NCBI GenBank assembly: GCA_027922465.2
Contig: BQMF02000059.1
Span: 1-64,000 of the forward strand
Direction: 5' to 3'
Length of the DNA stretch: 64,000 bases
Source: Turritopsis dohrnii
Taxonomy: Eukaryota; Cnidaria; Hydrozoa; Anthoathecata; Oceaniidae
This document shows positions 20,263-31,827 of the stretch, one piece after another. The position numbers and the translations under genes are program-made. The notes under the pieces are model-generated. The model had not been told where the DNA came from. It did no database searches and saw nothing but the letters and a program-made list of their open reading frames with translations. The stretch's first letter is position 1. Each line of letters begins with the position of its first letter.

Positions 20263-21419
20263 CTACAATAATTCAAGACAAAACCCTAAGACCACTACTT
20301 AAATGGTGTGATCAGTGCGATCTTTCGGAGTATTACTGGCCCTAGAAACATTCAACAATCCACAGTTAACTGAAACCAATGTGCTGTTTTTATTAATTAA
20401 AGATATCCGCACACAATGTACTTTTGCAATTGCAGTTAAATCCACAGTTAAAACTTTGTATTGGCAATTCTAGGAACTTTGAGTATCTATAAAGATGCCT
20501 GAAAGCTATTATACTTTTCAAAATTGACGAAAAAGTGGGAAAAACAACAAACAATATCTTTTACTTGCTATTAAATATTGGAATGTTTTGAGAACTGTAT
20601 TTGCAGATGGAGAATGATCACTAGGCCAACGAATAGGTCAGGGATACAAAACTTCCAAAGAATTATTTACTTTTGCCCGAGGGTGTTATAGATTCCAGTT
20701 TTGTATTTGAAGCCAAGGTTTCACCCAATGTCTTCATTTCTGCCTTCCTTTTCTCCTCTTTCAACAACTACATTACTGCTACGTATTCTTCGTTGGAGTC
20801 CATCATTGAAAAGAACTCTTTTACCATACAAATTTTACAAAAGATGTTTTAATCATAGATGATCATGTAAACAAGAGTTTTTTTTATCATTTTTCAAAGG
20901 ATTGGAAAAATTATTGTTTGTTATTTATCATTTCAAAATGATCATGTATTTCATCATTTATAGATATATTTTTCTCATTTTTACAAGGAGAAAGTTAAGG
21001 ATTTGTATAATCAAGTTTGCTTACCAGTTTTATCTGTTTTTATGCATTTTTGAAAAACAGCTTTTGAACATTTTTATACATAACTTTTGATCTTCTGGAC
21101 GAAAATTAAAGTATGATATAGTAGTAAGTAGTAATTGTTTATTTGCCATTTCAAAAATTTAACAGTTGGATCAATTGGCTACCATAAACAAGTAAAAACT
21201 AATTTGCGACAAATCAATAGTTATTAAGTGATGCTTTTGAACAGTTCGATTAAGTTGTGCTTAGAGATGCTAGATATACCAAAATTTAAGTTAGTAGTTC
21301 CTCTACTTGATGAAAAAACATTTGAATGAAAAGAATTAATTAATATCTCAAATAATATTTACTCAAATTTTTTAACTTTTTTTTGACTCACCCAGTATAT
21401 CCCAGGTTTTTTACTGTTT
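20263..21419. other. Region upstream of UQCC6, no gene recognised
   Basis: AT-rich sequence running from the UQCC6 start to the 5' edge of the LINE. A 62-aa hydrophobic open frame at 20902-21090 is AT-driven and unconvincing. Nothing else is seen. Confidence 0.5.
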
Positions 21420-23055
21420 TTAAGAAAAGCCAATCATGAAAAAGCCAGGAAAGCGAACTTAGAGAACGATTGGAAGGTCTTTAGAAATTTACGTAATCGC
21501 TGCAGCAACATGTTACGCAAAGGTCGCAGCACGTACTACCAAAATCTAATCAACGAACATCAACATCAACCAAAACAATTCTGGAATATCGTCAAAAAAG
21601 TCTTTCCCACAAAACGTCAATAATCACGACTAATTGGAACAAAGAAGAAAAGGTACAGAAATTCTCAGATTATTTCTCTGGTATTGTAGACAAGCTTAAA
21701 CAAAATTCATTTAAGCTGGTCAATTTCGCATGGAGAAAACTCTCACCATCTCAAACAAAGACTAGTTCAATTTTTCATTTTGCATATGTCTCGAACGTTT
21801 TCGTCCAAAAGCAGTTAAAGAACCTTAAAAGAAAGAAAGCTACAGGTTTAGACGAACTTCCTGCAACCATGCTAAAGGACTGTGCCAGCTCTCTTTCACC
21901 CATGATTACTCATGTTATCAATCTATCGTTACAAACTGCAACATTTCCTGAACATTGGAAGAAAGCCCGAATAACACTTAAAGCAGGCCCAAACAACCAG
22001 CCAGAGAACTTTCGACCAATATCAATACTTCCTATACTTTCTAAGATCATTGAAAAGGCCGTGTAGTCACAAGTCAGTGATTATCTTGAACACCACAATC
22101 TTTTGTCAGAGAGCGAGTTTGGCTATAGAAAGAAACGTTCCACTGACCAAGCAGCATGACATTTATGTGATGAGATCAGAAAAAATGTAAATGAAGCTGC
22201 ATGTGTATTCATTGATCTAAGCCGTGCTTTTGATACCATTAACCATGCATCTCTTATTGATAAACTTTTTTCCTATGGTATTTCTGGAAAAGAACTTAAA
22301 TGGTTTAAGTCTTACTTGTTTAATAGGAAACAGATCATTGACATTGATGGTGTAAGATCTAAAGAAGAACCAGTAACTTCAGGTGTTCCCCAGGGATCTA
22401 TACTGGGTCCTCTAATGTTTTTGGTATTTTTCGATAGTTTTGCAGAATGTTTACGCCATTCCAGTGTTATCAAGTATGCTGATGACACTGTTCTGTATCT
22501 GGCAAATAGGGACATCGTTGTGCTGAATCGTTGTATCAACGAACATCTTGATTTTTTATCGCAGTTTTGTTTCGAGCACGAGCTAATCTTAAATATGAAG
22601 AAAGGAAAAAGTGAATCTATGCTATTTGGAACTGCACAGAGATTGAACGGGAAAAAGATTGATGTTAAATATCGTGATGTAACACTCCATTCAACTGAAA
22701 GATATACGTATTTGGGAAATATACTTGGTTCAACATTAACATTGAACAAAGATTTTCAAGAGAAATACAAAAAAGCCTCAAGGAGGATGAACCTGCTGAT
22801 GAAAATGAAACCACTGCTACCAAACCATGCAACAAAAAAGATCTATACAGCAATGGTCATACCCATTATCAGTTACTGCAGTAATCTTCATCTTGTACGA
22901 ACAAAAAAACAGCAAGAAAACCTCAAATCGCTGGAAAGAAGGTACAACAGTATCTCAACAGATAAATCAATATCGATTGAAAACCTGTTCAAACGAAATG
23001 CCTGTGTCATGACAAGGAAATGTCTAATTGGTAAAACATGTCAAACGTTTTCACA
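21420..23055 (+). mobile_element. CR1-like LINE, reverse transcriptase part, interrupted
   Basis: Reverse transcriptase of a CR1/L2-like non-LTR element. Recognisable blocks include SNMLRKGRSTYYQNLINE (before the RT), NFRPISILPILSKIIEKA (RT motif 1), FIDLSRAFDTINH, SGVPQGSILGPLMF and the catalytic YADDTVLYLAN at about 22470-22510. In-frame stops and shifts near 22065 and 22160 show it is dead. The ORF stops matching at about 23050, where BEL sequence starts. The missing C-terminal piece is found at 26719-26955. The endonuclease region is absent, so the copy is 5'-truncated. Confidence 0.88.
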
Positions 23056-24532
23056 ATATTTTACGATCAACTTTACCCGAATTGGAAAACATCAGGATTC
23101 AGTGCTGCTTTAAACCTTCAGGTTTTGGCGATGTTTCAGAAGTGACGTTTCACCATTTTTCAGATGCTTGTAACACTGGATATGGTCAAGTCAGTTATAT
23201 GAGGCTTGTAAACATGGATGGTCGTGTACATTGCAGTTTCATCATTGGCAAAGCACGTGTCACCCCAAAGAAAATCACAACAATCCCCCGTCTTGAATTA
23301 ACCGCTGCAACTCTCGCAGCAAAAATAGCGAAGTTGATTCAAAAAGAGCTACGCATGGAACCTTCTCAATATTTCTGGACCGACAGTAAAGTTGTTTTGG
23401 GCTACATTCGAAACCAAACGAAAAGATTTCATGTATACGTCGCCAATCGGATTGAAGTAATCAACAGTTTAACGAAAAGTGAAGATTGGCACTATGTTGA
23501 GACTAAAGAAAATCCTGCAGATGATGCTTGAAGAGGTCAAAAAGCATCGAATTTAGTCAAAAACTACCGCTGGTTCTCTGGACCTGAGATGTTGTGGAAA
23601 ACCAATTTCCGCCCTGTTCAATTAGAAGAAATCAAAACTCAAGATGACGATCCCGAAGTGAGACAAAGGAGGCCGATAAAAATGAATTTAACTATAAACC
23701 ATTTCGACTTGCTTCATCGTCTCATTCATCGAACTAACGGTTGGTACCAAAATGAAGAAAAACGTCGCCACCCTTCTCAAATGGAAGTATAAAATCATCA
23801 ACATTGAAACAATTAAAAGAGCTGAAGTTTCAATTCTGAAGATGGTGCAATCAGAAGTGTTCAAAAAGGAAATCAACGCAATTAGCTCGTCCCATTCCTT
23901 AAAGGACGTTCGCTTGAAGAACAACAGTCTGTTGTCAAAGCTCCAACCATTCATTGATAACGATGGTTTGGTCTGTGTCGGTGGACGATTAAACGCAAGC
24001 TCGAACCTTCCAAGAGAATTGAAGCATCCCGTAATTATACCGAAGAACCACACAGTTACTAAGATGATAATTCAATGGTGTCATCAAAATGTTCAACATG
24101 CAGGTCGTGGTTTAACATTACAAGAATTACGTCAAAATGGCTTTCACGTTATTAATGCCAATTCAAGAGTTCGACACGTCATTTTAAAGTGCATAAAATG
24201 TCGTCGTTTGCGAGGGCGATTAGGGGAGCAACAAATGGCGTCTTTGCCAGAAGATCGTTTTGAAGAGAATCCGCCCTTCACATATTCGGCTGTCGATATG
24301 TTTGGCCCGTTTTTGATAAAAGAGGGGCGCAAAGAGCTGAAACGCTATGGAACACTTTTCACTTGCATGGCAAGTCGTGCTGTGCATATTGAGGTTACCC
24401 ATTCACTTGAAACTGATTCTTTTATCATGGCGCTAAAAAGGTTCGTCAGTCGGCGTGGCGCTATTCGTCAGTTGAGATCTGACAACGGCACCAATTTTGT
24501 GGGTGCTAACACAGAATTGAGAAAGGATATCA

Positions 24533-25619
24533 CATGGTATCTACCCCCCCCAAATATTTGGGGGGGCCTAAATTTTTTTTGACCATATCTTTTCTGGGGC
24601 CTGGAAGAAAAAAAAATATCTGGGGGGACCTAATCTTTTGGGGGGACCTAAGGAAACTTGAAATAGTCTGGGGGCTGTTCTTTACTTATGTTTTCCTTTT
24701 GGATTTATTCTTTTGATTCATTCAATTATGACTGAACAGACTAGCGGACATATTTTTCCAAAAACAAAAAAGTTTCAGAAAAGCATTTTTATTTCATTTG
24801 TTATTCCGGTGCCTTCAACACAAATTTGAAAGGCCACTTTCAAATATCGTTATTCGATTTGGTAATGTATTATTTTGAAACGTACATTATAGGTAGCACC
24901 GGTTTGTGTATTAAATTGAACTTAATTAGCTTAGTTTTATGTAGCTTATACTCTTTATAGCTAGTGTTATGTTTATCATTCACTTAAAATATAAGTAAGT
25001 AAGTAAGTAACCATCCGTGTCCATCCGTAATGATTGGCTATGATTGACTTGGAACTGGTAGTTGATTTACTGGCAGAGATACATATAGCATTGCTCTAAC
25101 TTGCCCGAAGGCCAGTGTGCAGTCAGTCGATGGCTCCTAATGAGCTGATATGCTGCTTTTAAAGCGCATCAGAGTGGAGTACCAAGTTAAAACATGACTG
25201 GACTCAAACACGGGTCGCAGCGGTCGCACTCAAAGGTACTAACCACTACACCATCGCTGCACGAATAATATAGTAGCTCATTTGATATTTGATATTTGTT
25301 GCATGAGCTTTTTTGCATGTTATTTCAAAACATTTTATTTTGGAAATTTATAATATATAGTTACATAAAATATATAACCATTTAGCATGTTTATTTATAG
25401 TTAGGATTACTGTAGTTTATATATACCTTTCTTCTATGGTTCATTCAAAACAATTTTTCATGTTTTAAAAAATAGTATCTCAAAAACACATGTTGTGTTT
25501 ATCATCTGAAAAATTCTATTATACTACTGGGGGCTGTCACATTTTATGTTCAGGGGGGGCCTAATCCTTTGGGGGGACCAATTTTCTTTGGGGGGCCTAA
25601 GACCCCTCTAGATACCATG
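24533..25619. mobile_element. 1.09-kb non-autonomous TIR element inside the BEL integrase
   Basis: Ends are an exact 11-bp inverted pair, CATGGTATCTA at 24533 and TAGATACCATG at 25609-25619. The flanks carry ATCA (24529-24532 and 25621-25624), or TATCA/CATCA if 5 bp, as target duplication. Just inside the ends are direct-oriented G-tract words GGGGGG(A/C)CCTAA: several copies at 24560-24655 and again at 25550-25600. A palindromic CCCCCCCCAAATATTTGGGGGGG lies at 24544-24566. No transposase ORF is present. A SINE occupies the centre. Confidence 0.85.
24991..25262 (-). mobile_element. tRNA-derived SINE (family 1) with (ACTT)n tail
   Basis: Reading the minus strand from 25262, the sequence starts like a tRNA: GCGATGGTGTAGTGGTTAGT (A box) and GTGTTTGAGTCC (B box) about 45 bp later. 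A non-tRNA body of about 180 bp follows, ending in a short ACTT tandem tail (24993-25010 on +). The size, internal pol III promoter and simple-repeat tail are those of a SINE. It lies within the 24533-25619 element, so it is the youngest or co-mobilised layer of the stack. Confidence 0.75.
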
Positions 25620-26433
25620 CATCAAAGAAATGGATCAAGAAAAAATAACCGAATATTTGCTCAGTCAAGGCGGTGATTGGATTACGTGGAAGTTTAACAA
25701 ACCAGCTGCTAGCCATATGGGTGGTATTTGGGAGCGACTGATCAGATCTGCACGTGCCATACTCTCCTCTCTGATGATGACACATGGACATAGTCTTAAT
25801 AACGAGTCTTTCAGAACGCTAATTACCGAAGTGGAAGCAATCATCAATTCCAGACCCTTGACGGTAGACAGCTTGGACTCAGAAATTCCTGTCGCTATAT
25901 CTCCGAACAATATTCTTACGATGAAATCCAAGATAACGATGCCTCCACCTGGTGCATTTGAAGATCATGGAACTTATAGCAAAAGAAGATGGCGCAGAGT
26001 GCAACACATTTTAAACAAATTTTGGTCTCGTTGGAGACAAGAATATTTACAAACGCTTCAAACTCGCAACAAGTGGCAGCGAAAGAAGCCCAATTTCAAA
26101 ATTGATGACATTGTTCTGATGAAGGACAATTCTCCACGATGTCTGTGGAAAATGGCACCAGTTATTGCAACATATCCTGATGAAGATAATCAAGTTCGAA
26201 GTGTTAAACTCCATACCGCATTTGGTCAAGAATTGCTCCGTCCAATACACAAGATAGTTCTGTTTATGGCGGTTGATGAGCAAAATACGTGAACTGAAAT
26301 ATACGTTCGCGTTATTCTTTGGTTGTTCGTTGGTGACAGAAGTTCGAGTTTCCGTCTAAAGTCCGAATCCCCGACGAGGAGCCAACTTGAATTAACTTTT
26401 TGTTTCAAGATCTTTTGATCTTGAGAGGAGCCA

Positions 26434-26705
26434 GATGTTGCCGCCATTCACGTGCTTACGTTTTTTTTGTTTTATACGAGCACAATGTTCTTTGTTTATT
26501 TTATGTTTTTATGTCTCTTGTGTAATGTGCGTGTTAATAGTGTACGATTTATAAGTGTCGCACGACTTTGACTTTGTGTGTTGTACGTGATGCGAAGTGT
26601 TATGTTACAGTGTTTTTAGTAAGTATATTTTGTTATAATTTTGATTTAGTTTGTTTGTTTATGATAAGTGTTGTAATTGTACATTTTATTTTATTGTAAA
26701 TTTTA
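26434..26705 (+). repeat. Candidate 3' LTR of the BEL element
   Basis: After the BEL C-terminal domain, sequence beginning TGTTGCCGCCATTCACGTG runs about 270 bp without coding capacity up to where LINE coding sequence resumes. BEL LTRs begin TG and follow pol closely, as here. The 5' LTR is missing, so the boundaries cannot be confirmed by comparison. Confidence 0.45.
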
Positions 26706-26709
26706 GCGT

Positions 26710-27268
26710 CTTCTGAATGTGAAAGAAGTCAGTAAAACAAATCTTACGGTCTTTTTTGTTGGCCGTAACAATCATAACAGAGTGACTAGAAATGCTGGCT
26801 GCCTTCTTAAGTTACCGAATATAAAACTAGAATTCTCAAGAAAGTCGTTTGCCTATACTGGGGCAAAGTTATACAACGAACTCCCTGTAAATATTCGACA
26901 AGAAAGAAATTTTAATAAGTATTTATCTATGATTAACAGTTTTTATTGTAAATAATAGTTTGTTTTTGTCTCCTTTTTATCAATTTTTTATTATTTAATC
27001 AACTTTCGCTTTTATCTATTTTTACATTTTCTATTTTCACATTTTCATTTTCTATGTGCTTATTTTGACACAATTAGGTTACTTTCGTCTCATGTTTTGC
27101 TAAATAATTTTCTATTTTTATATCATTCTATATGCTCTTTTACTTTACCGCCTTGTATCTTATTTTTATCTACAGGACCTACGTGATAGCAGTATTTAGT
27201 ACTGGTGTAGCTCTCCTGTATAAATATTTGATAAATAAATAAATAATAAATAAATAAATAAATAATTT
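26710..27268 (+). mobile_element. 3' end of the interrupted CR1-like LINE, with ATAA-rich tail
   Basis: The frame at 26719-26955 (TRNAGCLLKLPN...SFAYTGAKLYNELP, ending in FYCK) is the usual C-terminus of CR1/L2-type RT proteins and continues what stops near 23050. A 3' UTR follows, ending GACCTACGTGATAGCAG...CTCTCCTGTATAAATA and a (AAATA/AAAT)n simple repeat at about 27224-27268, the hallmark 3' end of this LINE group. Both halves have the same orientation. Confidence 0.85.
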
Positions 27269-27619
27269 TGAAAGTGATGTTCAAAATCTTTTTCTCCATT
27301 TCAACAATACTGTAGTTGATGAAAAGTAAAACAATAGAATGGTGAACAGAACTTACAAAAAATGAACGAAAAATGTATGGGATCATTTCCCTTTGACCAA
27401 CCCTTACTGAGATACCAAAAATTTTAATGTCACAACCCATCTCCCAAATAAAGTGTTATGCATAATCACCATATATAACATATGCACACCACTTTTATTT
27501 TCGCAGTATATAATTTATAGTAATAGCAATTGATGTGATTTTATATCCTGAGGAACCATTTTAGTTGTTTTTACATGAAATGTATTTTTCCACTAACTGA
27601 AGAGTTACCTTCTCAATCA

Positions 27620-28777
27620 CTACCTTTCTTGTATCTTCCTTTCAGAGGCTTTTCGAAGAGCTGTGTCATCTAGAATGAAATAAATCGCAAGTTAATTAAA
27701 CTTTCCATGTAACTTCTATTTGGGGAAAAACTGATCAAAAAATGTATGGGATTATTTTATTGCGAGCACCAGCCATTACTGAGATATCCTCAATCAAAGA
27801 TTTGATGATGTCACAGCCGCAGCACCAATGAAAATTAGTCCCAAAATTTTTGTCACCCCATCACCAGTATCGTGGATCACAAAAAAGGTCACTTATCCCT
27901 ATTGGTTCTTGAGAACAAATTGGTTCTCACCTCTACGAGGTTTTACATGAAACTAAGAAGAACTTGACTGTAAAATTTAAACTAAATATATAACTAAAAT
28001 AAAATCGGCATGCACAATGTGGATTAGTATATACTAGTATCCCAGGTAACGGCTATACAAAAACGATGTGTCAAATCCCTCTTTCCCATGTGCGAGCCTC
28101 ATGATGAAAAATTAATCGCGGAATCGCGACTGGAAAGTGTACCCATGTTGTATAGCTGAAAAAACTGATGAAAAAAATGTATGGGATCATTTCGCTATGA
28201 CCATCCGTTACTGAGATATCGCTGATCAAATATTTTGATGATGCCATAGCTGAAAAAATTAGGCCCAAATTTTTTACAACCTCATCGCCTGTATTGCAGA
28301 TCCTTAAAAACTTCAGTTATCCCTATTGGTTCTCGAGATTAAAGAAAAGTGTTCCTGGATATTTGTTGTATGCTACAAAGTTAAAAGCTATTTATCAAGT
28401 CATTTTCCTGTGTGAATGCACCACACACACATCTTCCTGGCAGGTATGTATATAATTAATTTAGCTAGATGTTGATGATGATACACTTTACTTCAAGATT
28501 TCGTCTGCATATTTGGTTCTCAGGAGCCCTTTTAAGGCAATAAGACAAACTTGCTTTTAATACACATTAATACCTGAAATCTATTTTTGTGAAGTTTCCT
28601 TTTAGTTTCAGGGCATTAGCTTTTATTAACAATTGGAAACTCTCTATTATTATACTCACAAAATGTTTCCTTTCCGACTCTAATTTTTATCATAAACAGT
28701 TCAATTCCACCTCCAAGTAAAAAGAACAATGGTAAAAAACGATAAGGACCAAGTTTTCGGATAGCGTTCTTATTCAT
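27620..28777 (-). CDS. UQCC5: Complex III assembly micropeptide SMIM4, 55 aa
   Basis: Orthologue of UQCC5 (SMIM4, human C3orf78, 70 aa), a single-pass inner mitochondrial membrane protein that works with UQCC6 in early complex III (cytochrome b) assembly. Exons 28660-28777 and 27620-27669 join at phase 1, making the conserved TFY codon. Signature GPYRFLPLFFLLGGGIELFM is followed by IKIRVGKETFYDTALRKAS and ERK (human: YRFLPFFFVLGG, MIKVRVGQETFYD, RKASER). The transmembrane segment is residues about 14-30. The start ATG at 28777 is preceded directly by TAG, which is either an in-frame stop or the AG of an acceptor. The stop TAG is at 27620-27622. The C-terminus is slightly shorter than in human. 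The intron carries dispersed-repeat copies. Confidence 0.9.
27725..28350 (+). repeat. Dispersed repeat family R1, two copies in the UQCC5 intron
   Basis: Copies at about 27725-27960 and 28025-28350 share the words AATGTATGGGAT(C/T)ATTT, TTACTGAGATATC, GATGATG(T/C)CA(C/T)AGC and TTATCCCTATTGGTTCT. The same words occur near 27340-27440, at 44457-45020 and 61040-61200 on the plus strand, and at 58790-59290 and 60550-60840 on the minus strand. There is no coding capacity. It is likely a MITE or other non-autonomous family of about 0.5 kb. Confidence 0.75.
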
Positions 28778-29781
28778 CTACAAGTTCAGGTACATAATAA
28801 AGTAAAAGTTCCTGATCTAATCTGTTCATAACTAGACTACCATTTCCAGTCGTTTAAAAAACACGGTAATGCGTGCTTGACACGTGGTGATGTAGTGCAC
28901 TATGGTGAGCAAAATAAGTGAATCGAGAGTAATTTTTTAGGCTCACAAAAGATTTTATTAGTAAAAAACAATTCTTCTTTATAGAGAAAACAGCTAAAAT
29001 GATTACAGAGGAGGGTAACACTAAAAAAAGTTAAAAAAGAGCAAAAGAAGAAAAGAAGAAAAAGCGTCCGTATTTAATCTAATTTAGCGCCCCCGCCCCT
29101 TCTTCTTCTTCTTTCATAGAACGACGTATTGCGCAAGTTGTTTCTTAATCCAGGCAGAAATAATAAAGTCTTAGGGAAGCAGTAAACTTGGCACACAAAC
29201 GTCTTTCTGTAATCACTGAGCGTGTAAATCAATCAATTATTGGTTAACGGCAGTATACAGTGTTAATTGTTAGAATTTTTGATATTTTTAAACATTGAAA
29301 AATATCAAGTAATACAGGGTTTTTTCCGTATTTTTTGGTACACAATCGGCGACTAAGAATATGAAATGTTGGGCTCGAGGTTGCAAATAATATCTTATCG
29401 AAAAATTTCTTATCGACAAAAGTTTTGAAGAGTCGAATTGTTTTCATAGTTTTGTGTACTGTATGGTTGATATAGGGGAAACACATGTATGATTGGTTGC
29501 TAGGAGAACCACATATGTATGATTGGTTGATAGGGGAAACACATGCTAAGTCAGAAATCCATTACAGAATGTCACAATCAAACTGTACTAAGTGACTAAG
29601 AAAATAATAACTAAAGAAGAATGAATGTATGCTTGCAATTATTTATGAAGATTGAGGAATTGTGAAGAGTCATGAAATATTTACAATATATGAGATACAT
29701 GAATGAGGATTTATGATGATGATGAATAGTTGAAGATTTCAGGAAGGGACCCTGATAAAAATCTCTAACTTCAAAGAAGTA
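28778..29781. other. Spacer between UQCC5 (-) and the LU-domain gene (+)
   Basis: This should hold two divergent promoters. It contains a short purine-rich stretch near 29000-29060 with CTTCTTCTTCTTC at about 29100, and a tandem of about 34 bp (ATGTATGATTGGTTGATAGG...) at 29460-29545. No gene is recognised. Confidence 0.5.
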
Positions 29782-31131
29782 ATGATAATGGATGGGATAG
29801 TTTTCTTTGAGTTGCTGTTGGTACTTTCAATATTTGATACAGGTAGAATTTGTTTTTTAAAGTTTTGTATATTGTCGTTCTACACAAGTTGGACATTTCA
29901 TACATTTCAATATCTCATACAGCAGAAGTCATGGCTTTGCTTTTACTGCCTTTTTACTGCCTTATCGATCAAAAACTTAACATATCCCTGATGTCATCAA
30001 TACCTCACTAAGAACTCAAACAAGAAACAGGCCTATTAAAACTCACTATGAAGCTCACCATCAAAACCAAATAACATGTGTTACATCATTTTTTAGCAAA
30101 CGTTTATGTTTCACAATAAATCTTGACAGCTTAGGTTTGTTTCCAACCTCGTTACCAGGTGTTCTCACCTTTTCAACACTAATCTTGATGCAGCAGTGAA
30201 AAATCGATTTGTTTGTCATTTTTTTTTACCTTATTTTGGTTCATGATATGATAACGAAGTTAAAGTTTTAAATATTCTTTGGAAGAAATAAAAGATGTTT
30301 TTTTGAAGAAGGATTTAAAACGTAAAACCGTTAGATAGAAAAAATCTCTCGCTAAAACAACAATGGTTTTTTCGTTCTTACTCTAAGCTCTACTGATCTA
30401 TATTTATGAAATTTCATGAATCACGTACATTTCCCGTCATGGCCAGGGGCGGCGAGAGGATAAAGTAACTTTTAACTTGAAGGTACTCTTATCGAAATAT
30501 GGGGCTTAAATAGAGGGTGTAAGGGCGCAAAAATTGTAACTTTCATTTGTTTCTTCAGTTTATTCGTTGACGTGTAACCATTGCGGCAGTACGTCATCTT
30601 GGAAAGATTGCAACGACAATTCCCGTGTTGACACCGCCACATGCGATACTGGCAATGATGCTTGTTATGCCGCCCGCATGACCAGGTTGGATGGTAAGGT
30701 GTACCAGAAAGGTTGTATTCGAAAGACTTTGTGTAATGAGGAAAATATCTGCCATGGAGAAACCACTTATTGTAAGGTAAGCAAGTTCCTCTGCTTTTTC
30801 TAATTCAAAGACATTCATTTTCTCATACTTTGCAGCAGAAAGAAAATATTGTACTAAGCACCCTTCCAGACAACGCCCTTTCCCTGTTTTTCGTAGCAAA
30901 GTGCAAAATCCTCGAAAATTCGAAGTCTACCGAAGAGAAGGAAGTTTTCTGACTGTTTAGTTTTACTTCATACACAAGACGTGATAATGCATTAGTTTTA
31001 TTTTTGTTTAGGTCACATGCTGTGAGGCGGATTATTGCACGCCCGAAGGAAGTAGCGCCATGATGCACCTCCACCAACATTGCCTAATACTCTTGGTTGT
31101 TGTTCGAACTGTAATCACGATTATCACGTGA
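29782..31131 (+). CDS. Small LU-domain (Ly6/uPAR three-finger) surface protein, 132 aa
   Basis: Three exons join in phase: 29782-29842 (signal peptide, phase 1 end), 30559-30776, 31012-31131. The precursor opens MIMDGIVFFELLLVLSIFDT, a signal sequence. The mature part begins LTCNHCGS and has the cysteine pattern of a three-finger fold, closing with the CC-D-C signature (TCCEADYCT; the family usually has CCxxDxCN). The last 20 or so residues are hydrophobic (CLILLVVVRTVITII), fitting a GPI-anchor signal after a serine/glycine ω region (GSSAM). Introns after the signal peptide and inside the domain match the family. Ligand and role are unknown; LU proteins often modulate receptors or act as cell-surface markers. 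An alternative start at the second Met is possible. Confidence 0.8.
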
Positions 31132-31827
31132 TTTATACTAGGAACCATATTGTTCTTAATGGAACTTACGTGCATTGTAACTCATAAGGTATACCAGCTG
31201 CTAGTTTCCAGACCTCTTAGTCCCAGCTCTGTTTGTTAGTCCCTCCTCATTTCATCATGATGGTATTAATAGACGGGCGACATCAAATAGTAGAAGAGAG
31301 AAAATCGGAATATAAAATTCTTCCGACGTAACTCTGATTTTGTACAATCAAAATATATCATATTCTGAAGAATATATTCACACATTGCGGATAGTTTTTG
31401 CGGAATTGATGTGTTTACTCAAAATGTGTCGATATAATAAACTTATAAGTGCTGATCGAGACGAAAAGTTTGGGTTCAGCATTGAGGAATGAAATTACAA
31501 TGGAATACCAATCACTAGAGAGTGAAAACTTGTCCACAAAATGTGAGCATTGCCTCGATTTTTATACCATTTGCAATGCAATAATAACGAACTGAAAATA
31601 TATCGATCATGTTTTTGTATCAATTTGTTAATATAATATCCAAAATAATGTGAGAGATTCGCAACTGCCATGTTCACTTGCCTTCTGAATGGGTGCAACG
31701 TATTCGGAAAACACAATTATATAAACAAAGGAGTATCTATAATGATGGCGGCAGTTTTCGAGAAGGGGACTTTTGAAGTTCTGAAAATTCTATGTATACT
31801 CCTTTTTTCCATTGGACTTTCAGATAT
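31132..31827. other. Spacer between LU-domain gene and RAD18 3' ends
   Basis: Convergent 3' regions of the LU-domain gene (+) and RAD18 (-). AT-rich, with no gene or repeat recognised. Confidence 0.5.

Larger units (their letters stand above)
23056..26700 (+). mobile_element. BEL/Pao LTR retrotransposon fragment (RNase H, integrase, C-terminal domain)
   Basis: 3' part of a BEL/Pao pol inserted in the LINE. In order: RNase H-like section (HHFSDACNTGYGQVSY, then IPRLELTAA and FWTDSK), integrase zinc-binding and core (about 23750-24535, with AVDMFGPF and LRSDNGTNF), integrase continuation from 25630 (ASHMGGIWERLIRSAR), and the DUF5641 end (FKIDDIVLMKDN) to about 26290. Gag, protease and RT are missing. 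A TGA at 23528, a frameshift near 23750 and a transposon insertion at 24533 disable it. It sits between two halves of one LINE, so it jumped into that LINE and later lost its 5' half. Confidence 0.9.

Noticed and set aside
24544..24570. Rho-independent terminator-like palindrome (C-run AAATATTT G-run)
   Set aside because: Eukaryotic context; it belongs to the end of a TIR element.
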